Origin: Bacillota bacterium
Lineage (GTDB): Bacteria; Bacillota_C; Negativicutes; JAEYSJ01
Length of the DNA stretch: 12,572 nucleotides
Assembly (NCBI GenBank): GCA_023434855.1
Contig: JAEYSJ010000342.1
Location: 1-12,572, forward strand
Direction: 5' to 3'
This document shows, piece by piece, positions 7,256 to 12,572 of the stretch. Position 1 is the first letter of the stretch. Each line of letters starts with the position of its first letter. The notes beneath the pieces are model-generated. The model worked only from the letters and a program-made list of their open reading frames with translations, was not told the DNA's origin and made no database searches. The translations under genes were made by a program, and so were the position numbers.

Positions 7256-7266
7256 TTTCGACAAAA
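7256..7266 (-). promoter_or_regulatory. Spo0A-box-like site upstream of the GGDEF gene
   Basis: TTTCGACAAAA on the plus strand reads TTTTGTCGAAA on the minus strand, matching the Spo0A core TGTCGAA and its T/A flanks. It overlaps TCGACA (7258-7263), a 5/6 match to the sigma-A -35, with AT-rich TTAATA 17 nt downstream (7281-7286). This is the arrangement seen at some Spo0A-controlled promoters. It lies about 55 nt before the chosen start. Function is inferred. Confidence 0.45.
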
Positions 7267-7321
7267 CTCGCACGATAATATTAATAATTATCCATTAGGG
7301 ATGCGATGGGCGGTGACAGAT

Positions 7322-8377
7322 ATGGCTCACAGAGAAACAAAGCATGAAAAAGATGTGTTATGGATGGGCAGCAGTGTTGAATATATTCAATTGCTAGCTT
7401 GCTGGGCAGGTATCGTTTTTGCTTTATATGTGGGTGTCAATGCCATTGTGATGCAGCCTGATTTATGGCTGCTGTCAGTAGGATTGTCTGTAGCCTACGC
7501 CTGGTACAATTTTGCGCTATACCGTTACCGGGTATCGCCAACTCCGCTGGAACTAATAGTAAACCTCAGTATTTGCGGCGGTCTTACTTTTGCAGGAGCG
7601 GAATATAGCAGCATCCTATATCAAATGCTGTTGATCCGCATGTTGTTCAGGGTAAACAGAAAACGGGCGAAGATTGTTGGGGTAGGTATTACATTAGTAT
7701 ATTTGCTAACAGATTTTTTTACTGCCCCCCATATCGATATCAAGTATTTAATGCACATGATATTTAACCTGATAGGTTTTGCCGTATTGACAGTCGGTAC
7801 TGCTTATTTGCATTTTATAATGGCAAAACGGACAAATGACGAACGGCAGATGGAAGAATTAATTGAACGCAGCAATCGTAATTACTATATGGCGTTCACT
7901 GACGGCCTTACCGGTCTGTATAACTACCGGGCATATAAGGAAAAAGTAAAAGGTGTTTCCCAATATGTATTATTAGTAATAGACTTGGATCATTTTAAAA
8001 AGCTAAATGATACCTATGGACATTTATTTGGTAATAAGGTACTTGTAAACATCGCCAATATTATTGAGCGGGGCGTCCGGGAAGGGGATTTGGCTTTTCG
8101 GTATGGCGGTGAGGAATTTGTAGTCGTACTGCCTGATGCTTCAGCCCAAATCGGACATAAAATTGCCGAACGTCTGCGTAGGCAAATCGAGGAAAATGAC
8201 TTTTATTGCGGCTCTACCAAAGTGCCAATCACTGTCAGCATTGGCGTGGCCGTAAAAAGACCGGAAGCCGGCAATCAGACAGTATTTGATCAGGCCGATC
8301 GGGCGCTGTACAGCGCCAAACAGCGCGGCCGCAATAATGTGCAGGCTTTTAGAGATGTCTACAGCAACTGTGTATAA
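7322..8377 (+). CDS. Membrane-bound GGDEF diguanylate cyclase
   Basis: A 351-residue protein that should make cyclic di-GMP from two GTP. The N-terminal ~170 residues contain about five hydrophobic segments (roughly 20-45, 48-68, 78-90, 118-134, 144-168), a membrane sensor of unknown ligand. A short linker follows, then the GGDEF domain with DGLTGLYN (about 194-201), DLDHFKKLND (221-230) and the active-site GGEEF (262-266). RxxD (REGD, 253-256), five residues before GGEEF, is the product-inhibition I-site, so feedback control is likely. ATG 7322 is preferred because GGCGGTGA (7309-7316) sits 5 nt upstream; ATG 7301 or the distant GTG 7061 are alternatives. The gene converges on the next one across a shared terminator. 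Confidence 0.9.
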   Translation: MAHRETKHEKDVLWMGSSVEYIQLLACWAGIVFALYVGVNAIVMQPDLWLLSVGLSVAYAWYNFALYRYRVSPTPLELIVNLSICGGLTFAGAEYSSILYQMLLIRMLFRVNRKRAKIVGVGITLVYLLTDFFTAPHIDIKYLMHMIFNLIGFAVLTVGTAYLHFIMAKRTNDERQMEELIERSNRNYYMAFTDGLTGLYNYRAYKEKVKGVSQYVLLVIDLDHFKKLNDTYGHLFGNKVLVNIANIIERGVREGDLAFRYGGEEFVVVLPDASAQIGHKIAERLRRQIEENDFYCGSTKVPITVSIGVAVKRPEAGNQTVFDQADRALYSAKQRGRNNVQAFRDVYSNCV

Positions 8378-8420
8378 ATAAAGGCCATCCCGGGTTGTAT
8401 CGGGATGGCCTTTATTTATA
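8373..8420. terminator. Bidirectional terminator between convergent genes
   Basis: A perfect 20-bp stem, 8373-8392 with 8401-8420, around the loop GGTTGTAT. Its core is AAAGGCCATCCCG/CGGGATGGCCTTT, and both outer ends are A/T rich so each strand ends in a U-rich run. It overlaps the GGDEF stop codon and ends 1 nt before the stop of the reverse gene. Confidence 0.93.
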
Positions 8421-8421
8421 C

Positions 8422-10569
8422 CTATTTTGTATTGACAACTGTGTCAACCGCATCGCCGTTTTTTACCGGTGAGATATACTCGGCAGGCTGGCCGTTAAGC
8501 AGGATAGTAACAGTACTGTTTGGCGGCAGTAATTTAGTATCAAAACCGGCTGCCAGGAGCACATCGCTGATAATGGGCTGCAACGGTTCATTGCAGGAAA
8601 ATTCAATAGTACTGCCGTTGATTGCAACGTCTTCCGCATGGGCGATTTTCCCATTCTGGGTTATGGCATAACGATGGAGGGGAATAGTACATTGCGCTCC
8701 ATTAAATTTCACAGTCACGACATTATCCGCTGATTCTGTCAATCCAAGCAGTTCGCCAAGGTTTGGCTCGGAAGAAGGTTTGATTACGATGTCATCATGG
8801 GGCCGGAGAGGTAGCGATGGTTTAGCAGCAATCTCTTTACCGTTGCGGAGAAGTATGTACTTTGCTCTTACAGTGTACATACGTTGCTGGCCATTAATGG
8901 TATAGGCATAGTCAACTGCCGTGGTATGATTTTTAGCCACTGACAACACCTCAGCCAATGTCTCCGGCAAATAACATATCACCTGGTCGCCGTCAGCCAG
9001 TTTGGCATCCGGGGCTGACGGCTTGCCATTTATGGTAAGCAAAGGCGGTATTTCGGATGAGGTGCCATTAATGGTAATAGGTAATGGCGGCGGAATATCA
9101 ACAACTTCCCGGAGGACAGCACTGGGAGTGAGGCCATTGGTGCCTTTAATGACGGTAAGAATGTCATTGTCATTTAGCTGATCACTCAATTTGGCGCTGG
9201 CACCGTTAAGTTCTATGAGACCGGGTTTTCCATGAGTGCCGGGAATGAAGCGGGTCTGGCCATTAATGGTAATGGTTAAAGCCAGTCCCGGGCGACCGTG
9301 CAAACTACGGATATCAATACCGGCTACCAGCAGGGCATCGGCTACTGTTAGGCTTCCTAAGTTAAAAATACGTATTGGCTGATCGTTGAGGGTGATATTA
9401 ATAAAATTAAGGGCACGGCTGTTAGCCAATTTTAAAATGCCGAGAGGGGTGACTGCGTCGGGGGTGTTTAGGCTGGCAGGAACATCAATCAGACCGTCAA
9501 CTGTTTCCGGCCGGCGGATAGCTACTCTGGCGGCTGGCACATCCAATGCCTGGGCTAGGGCTTCCGGCAGCAATGGAGTCAGCGAGCCGCCGCCAACCAA
9601 AAGTACCGCCTGAGGAGGAGTAGTGTTCAGTTCCAGAATCTGAGAGGCAATAGCCTGGGCAAGTTCAGCCACATTTGGGGATATGGCAGTCAGAATTTCC
9701 TTTGGGGCAATTTTATAGCTGGAGCCTAATACATCAGTGTATTCTATTTTTTTATTTTTGCCGCCAAGTTGCCGTTTTAATGTTTCGGCAACATTAAAAT
9801 CCAGGAGATATTTTTGCGAAATGGCTTCGGTGATTTCGTCCCCCGCGCAGGGAACCATGCCATAGCCGATAACTGTACCATCGCGGGTAATGGCTACGTC
9901 AGAGGTGCCTGCGCCTACATCCACCAGAGTCAGGTTGAGATGCCGCATGGTCGGGGGAATGAGAACATTGATAGCGGCAATTGGCTCTAAAGTGATGGTG
10001 GACATCTCCAGGCCAACAACACTTAAAGCTGACTGCAGGGAATCAATTACTTGCCGGGGTAAGAAGGTGGCGATCACATCTACGTTGGCAGTTTTGCCCC
10101 TTTGACCTATCAGGCTCTTTAGTTGTGTCCCGTCAAGGGCAAAACCAATTACGCTGTATCCTACACAATAATAGCTCGTAGGATCAGCAACAGTATTGGA
10201 TGTAGCCAGTTGGTGCTGGGCGACTTGAATGGCGGCAAGCTCAAGAGACTGCTCATCATCGGCTGACAGAATGCCGCGGCCGGAAGCCTCAATTTCGGCA
10301 TTGGCCCTTATTGTATACAATGCCCTGCCCGCCGCAGCAACCGATACTTTATGCAGGGGACCACAGCGTTCTTCCAGACGGCTCTTTACTGCGGCAATTA
10401 TGTTAGCTACTTCCGGCACATCATGAATCTGACCATCCAGCATGGCCCGGGTGTGATGTTCTAAGCGTTCTACTGCCAGCAATTTAATGTTAGTATCTGT
10501 TTGTTCGCCGACCAGGCCCACGACACTGCGTGTACCAATATCCAGAGCAAACAGCAGCTTTTTATCCAT
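8422..10569 (-). CDS. FtsA/PilM-like actin-fold ATPase with beta-grasp-like repeat tail
   Basis: A 715-residue cytoplasmic protein; no signal peptide or membrane segment is seen. Residues 1 to ~385 are an FtsA/PilM/MreB-type ATPase: phosphate-1 FALDIGTRSVVGLVGE (7-22), an SHS2/1C-like segment after it, phosphate-2 LVDVGAGTSDVAI (215-227) and the adenosine motif AVLLVGGGSLTP (321-332). The C-terminal ~330 residues are a run of repeats built on I-x-[IVF]-NG-x-x strands followed by NGK...L.DGD.I turns and L..LL.AG helices, resembling beta-grasp/DUF348-type modules. True FtsA is ~400-450 residues and ends in a membrane-binding helix, which is missing here. The start is ATG 10569, because AGAGGTGA lies 5 nt upstream; a GTG at 10578 lies inside that ribosome binding site. 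Monocistronic, divergent from degV. It could be a scaffold or cell-envelope ATPase; its specific role is unknown. Confidence 0.82.
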   Translation of the reverse strand: MDKKLLFALDIGTRSVVGLVGEQTDTNIKLLAVERLEHHTRAMLDGQIHDVPEVANIIAAVKSRLEERCGPLHKVSVAAAGRALYTIRANAEIEASGRGILSADDEQSLELAAIQVAQHQLATSNTVADPTSYYCVGYSVIGFALDGTQLKSLIGQRGKTANVDVIATFLPRQVIDSLQSALSVVGLEMSTITLEPIAAINVLIPPTMRHLNLTLVDVGAGTSDVAITRDGTVIGYGMVPCAGDEITEAISQKYLLDFNVAETLKRQLGGKNKKIEYTDVLGSSYKIAPKEILTAISPNVAELAQAIASQILELNTTPPQAVLLVGGGSLTPLLPEALAQALDVPAARVAIRRPETVDGLIDVPASLNTPDAVTPLGILKLANSRALNFINITLNDQPIRIFNLGSLTVADALLVAGIDIRSLHGRPGLALTITINGQTRFIPGTHGKPGLIELNGASAKLSDQLNDNDILTVIKGTNGLTPSAVLREVVDIPPPLPITINGTSSEIPPLLTINGKPSAPDAKLADGDQVICYLPETLAEVLSVAKNHTTAVDYAYTINGQQRMYTVRAKYILLRNGKEIAAKPSLPLRPHDDIVIKPSSEPNLGELLGLTESADNVVTVKFNGAQCTIPLHRYAITQNGKIAHAEDVAINGSTIEFSCNEPLQPIISDVLLAAGFDTKLLPPNSTVTILLNGQPAEYISPVKNGDAVDTVVNTK

Positions 10570-10674
10570 TGCGTTCACCTCTGCTCTAAAAAGAGATAAT
10601 TAGTTATTAATTCGAGTTAAATAGACAATTTCCTTTTTTGCGGCAAGCTCGGTATAGATAGATCAATAAATTTT

Positions 10675-10704
10675 AGTATATTTACGTATAACTATTTGAT
10701 ACAA
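10675..10704 (-). promoter_or_regulatory. Predicted promoter for the FtsA-like gene
   Basis: On the minus strand, TTGTAT (10704-10699), an 18-nt spacer and TATACT (10680-10675). Transcription would start near 10668, giving a ~100-nt leader. The -35 is weak (3/6). Confidence 0.33.
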
Positions 10705-10710
10705 TATAAT
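10681..10710 (+). promoter_or_regulatory. Predicted promoter for the degV-fakA operon
   Basis: TTTACG (10681-10686), an 18-nt spacer and a perfect TATAAT (10705-10710). The expected start is near 10717, about 44 nt before the GTG start codon. Confidence 0.5.
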
Positions 10711-10760
10711 AAGGTTCAAATTGGCATATAGTGGTATTAAACCAAAGGAGCACTATTACT

Positions 10761-11615
10761 GTGTCATCAATACATGTTATAGTGGACAGCACAGCGCAGA
10801 TACCGGAAGAAATGCTGGCTGCCCATGCTAATCTGCATATTGTCCCTCTCAAAGTTATTATCGGTGATGACGAGTGGGAGGAAGACAAAATATCAGCTGC
10901 CAGGTTGTTTAGTCTGGTGCAGGAAAGAGGTATCCACCCCAGGACTTCCCAGCCTGCCGTCGGAGATTTTATCAAAGTAATTGCACCGTTGGCGGAAGCA
11001 GGTGTTCAGGTAATTATTATTACCATTTCCGGCGGTCTTAGCGGCACAGCCCAAGGGGCTAGGACAGCAGCACAAATGATAGGCGGTAAAAATATCTATG
11101 TGGTTGACTCAGGCACCACGGCAATGGGTATGGTTGATATGGCCCGTATCGCCCTTACGATGGCAGGCGAGGGAAAAAGTGCGGTAGAAATTGCCGCGTA
11201 CTTGGCGGCAATGGTTAAAGTTACTCACACCGTCTTTATGCCTGATACCCTCACTTACCTTTATAAAGGAGGACGTATTGGCGGTGCGGCGGCTTTAGTG
11301 GGAAATGTCCTGCAAATAAAACCATTGCTCTACTTAGTTGACGGCAAAGTGGCTGTGCTTGATAAGGTACGTACCCGGGCGCGCGCGTTAGCACGTATGG
11401 TGGATGAAGTAAGTAAATACCGTAATATTGAGTATATCGGTCTGGGATACATAGAGGAGCCGGAACAGGCAATGCAGCTGAAGGAAGAACTGCAAAAATT
11501 GTATCCTTACCTGTCAATAACACTTAGCAGGCTGGGTGCAGTACTGGGTGCTCATTTGGGACCAGGGCTGATTGGCCTGATTTTTCGGGAGAAGATTTCT
11601 GACGGTACTTTTTAA
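10761..11615 (+). CDS. DegV-family fatty-acid-binding protein (FakB-like)
   Basis: A 284-residue DegV/EDD-fold protein. Members bind a fatty acid and present its carboxylate to the kinase FakA, giving acyl-phosphate for phospholipid synthesis. Motifs: IHVIVDSTAQIP (4-14), RTSQP (61-65), TISGGLSGTAQGA (88-100) with the fatty-acid head-group Ser/Thr loop, VVDSGTTAMG (114-123), YLYKGGRIGG (167-175) and QIKPLL (185-190). The start is GTG 10761, after AAAGGAG (10744-10750). The upstream GTG at 10731 adds 10 residues lacking family similarity and lies before that ribosome binding site. A FakA-type kinase gene follows after 37 nt, making a FakB-FakA operon likely. Which fatty acids it prefers cannot be read from sequence. 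Confidence 0.93.
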   Translation: MSSIHVIVDSTAQIPEEMLAAHANLHIVPLKVIIGDDEWEEDKISAARLFSLVQERGIHPRTSQPAVGDFIKVIAPLAEAGVQVIIITISGGLSGTAQGARTAAQMIGGKNIYVVDSGTTAMGMVDMARIALTMAGEGKSAVEIAAYLAAMVKVTHTVFMPDTLTYLYKGGRIGGAAALVGNVLQIKPLLYLVDGKVAVLDKVRTRARALARMVDEVSKYRNIEYIGLGYIEEPEQAMQLKEELQKLYPYLSITLSRLGAVLGAHLGPGLIGLIFREKISDGTF

Positions 11616-11619
11616 AAGA

Positions 11620-11639
11620 GTGTGTTTAAAAAAACACGC
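11620..11639 (+). other. Small intergenic hairpin between degV and fakA
   Basis: GTGTGTTT pairs with AAACACGC (one G-T pair) around AAAA, ending immediately before the A/G-rich ribosome binding site of the next gene. There is no T tract, so it may affect mRNA stability or translation coupling rather than terminate. Confidence 0.35.
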
Positions 11640-11652
11640 AAGGGGGGGTTTC

Positions 11653-12572
11653 ATGCATTCACCCGCTGAAGTAATCACCGGCAGCGATTTTCGGCACATG
11701 ATTATTGGGGCGTATCAAGCTTTTCTGTGCGAGCATGAACATATTAACAGTTTAAATGTATTTCCTGTACCGGACGGAGATACCGGTACTAACATGCTGC
11801 TGACCTTACGGGCGGTGTCCCGGACGCTATCTGAAGCTCCTGATGACGGAATCGGATCATTAAGTCAACGGGCGGCAGACAGCGCCATCATGGGCGCAAG
11901 AGGCAATTCCGGTGTAATTTTATCGCAAATTTTCCGGGGCATTGCCCGGGGATTGGCTGGTAAAGAACAAGCCACTTCCGCCGAAGTAGGCAAGGCGTTT
12001 CAATATGGTGTGCTATACGCTTACCGGGCAGTATCCCGACCGGTGGAAGGCACGATTCTTACTGTAGCTAAGGGCATAGCCAAGGGGGCTCACCGGGCGG
12101 TACGGGAAAGATTGCCTTTTGCTGATATAGTCAGTCAGGCGATTGCCGCCGGAGAACAGGAACTGGCCCGCACACCTGACTTGCTGCCGGCGCTTAAAGC
12201 CGCTGGCGTAGTTGACGCCGGCGGCAAGGGATTAATCGTATTCCTGGCCGGCTGCCTGGAGGGCCTGGGCGGGGCTTATTCCGGTCCTGAAGCCGATTTT
12301 AGCCAACAATTGACTATTCCTGCCGCTGGGGCTGGATCGGACATAGCTCATCCGTACTGTACGGAATTTATTATTAAAAACTGCCGTATCAATATTGCCG
12401 AAGCCAGACAAATTTTATTGTCTATGGGTGATTCTCTGGTACTCGCTGAGGGCGCCGGCATTTTGAAAATTCATATCCATACCGCTCATCCCGGTATGGT
12501 ATTGGAGTCGGCGATTACCTGGGGAACGCTGCATGACATCAAGATTGAGAATATGGCTGACCAGCATAGCAG
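11653..12572 (+). CDS. fakA: FakA-like fatty acid kinase, DhaL/DAK2 domain (3' truncated by window)
   Basis: The first 306 residues of a kinase that phosphorylates a FakB-bound fatty acid with ATP. The family is usually about 540-560 residues, so about 240 are missing beyond the window. The N-terminal DhaL-type ATP domain has NVFPVPDGDTGTNM (35-48), with Asp41 and Asp43 as Mg ligands, GARGNSGVILSQIFRG (81-96) and VVDAGGKGL (186-194). The start of the middle domain shows PYCTEFIIK (234-242), KIHIHT (272-277) and IKIENM (296-301), as in FakA/YloV proteins. ATG 11653 follows AGGGGGGG (11641-11648) by 4 nt, and the following VITGSDFRHMI matches the usual family N-terminus. The neighbouring DegV protein is its likely partner. 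Confidence 0.93.
   Translation, partial: MHSPAEVITGSDFRHMIIGAYQAFLCEHEHINSLNVFPVPDGDTGTNMLLTLRAVSRTLSEAPDDGIGSLSQRAADSAIMGARGNSGVILSQIFRGIARGLAGKEQATSAEVGKAFQYGVLYAYRAVSRPVEGTILTVAKGIAKGAHRAVRERLPFADIVSQAIAAGEQELARTPDLLPALKAAGVVDAGGKGLIVFLAGCLEGLGGAYSGPEADFSQQLTIPAAGAGSDIAHPYCTEFIIKNCRINIAEARQILLSMGDSLVLAEGAGILKIHIHTAHPGMVLESAITWGTLHDIKIENMADQHS

Larger units (their letters stand above)
6920..7321 (+). other. AT-rich 400-nt upstream region of the diguanylate cyclase gene
   Basis: Very AT-rich, without a recognisable gene or riboswitch. It carries a predicted promoter (7021-7049) and a Spo0A-box-like site (7256-7266). The frame leading into the cyclase is open from a GTG at 7061, but the 80-odd residues it would add are low-complexity Lys/Asn/Phe/Ile-rich, and no ribosome binding site precedes that GTG, so I treat it as untranslated. 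Confidence 0.6.

Noticed and set aside
7061..7321. An N-terminal extension of about 87 residues on the GGDEF protein starting at GTG 7061.
   Set aside because: No ribosome binding site, residue composition like translated AT-rich DNA, and it would read through the Spo0A-box/promoter region; ATG 7322 has a good GGCGGTGA.
8405..8671. A forward-strand 88-codon frame opposite the FtsA-like gene.
   Set aside because: It is antisense to a well-supported gene and starts within the terminator; no ribosome binding site.
9386..10426. Several forward-strand frames of 65-75 codons.
   Set aside because: All are shadows of the reverse-strand FtsA-like gene, with compositionally biased translations.
10731..10760. 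The upstream GTG start for DegV.
   Set aside because: It lies before the AAAGGAG ribosome binding site, and the extra ten residues do not resemble DegV N-termini.

Overview
The window looks like chromosomal DNA of a low-to-mid GC, Gram-positive-lineage anaerobe. An endospore former of the Negativicutes (Sporomusa/Pelosinus-like) is my best guess. That rests on the 5S and 23S rRNA wording, the spore- and wall-type enzymes with copper-amine-oxidase-like (CAN) stalk domains, a Spo0A-box-like site, a DegV/FakA pair and dispersed GATTGCTTC/CGCAATGAC repeats. No single gene proves the lineage.

Layout. Positions 1-370 hold the 3' end of an rRNA operon: the 23S tail, a complete 5S gene and a rho-independent terminator. 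Immediately after it (392-591) is a compact 200-nt element closed by a perfect 13-bp terminal helix and containing several internal helices. It is best read as a structured noncoding RNA and may belong to the raiA-motif class. It runs straight into the 3' ~69 nt of a second 5S sequence that has lost its 5' half and is followed by its own 5S-type terminator. Positions 694-1361 contain no intact gene. They hold two tandem REP/MITE-like inverted-repeat units, a strong hairpin and a possible broken small gene.

The forward-strand block 1362-6919 encodes an M20-family amidohydrolase with its own terminator, a secreted YkuD-type L,D-transpeptidase with CAN repeats, a secreted CAN-GH18 glycosidase, and a threonine-synthase-like PLP enzyme with an N-terminal zinc ribbon. 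The transpeptidase and glycosidase are natural partners in peptidoglycan (possibly spore-cortex) remodelling. Next, after an AT-rich 400-nt leader with a perfect Spo0A-box-like sequence, comes a membrane-anchored diguanylate cyclase. It converges on a large reverse-strand gene across a 20-bp bidirectional terminator.

The reverse gene (8422-10569) encodes an FtsA/PilM-type actin-fold ATPase with a ~330-residue tail of repeated beta-grasp-like units. It is the most unusual protein here. Divergent from it, with nearly overlapping predicted promoters, are a DegV-family (FakB-like) fatty-acid-binding protein and the N-terminal 306 residues of a DhaL/DAK2-domain FakA-like fatty acid kinase, cut by the window end. 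That pair should feed exogenous fatty acids into phospholipid synthesis as acyl-phosphates.

The strongest candidate for something new is the 200-nt RNA joined to a truncated 5S gene at the end of the rRNA operon. The FtsA-like protein with the repeat tail comes second.
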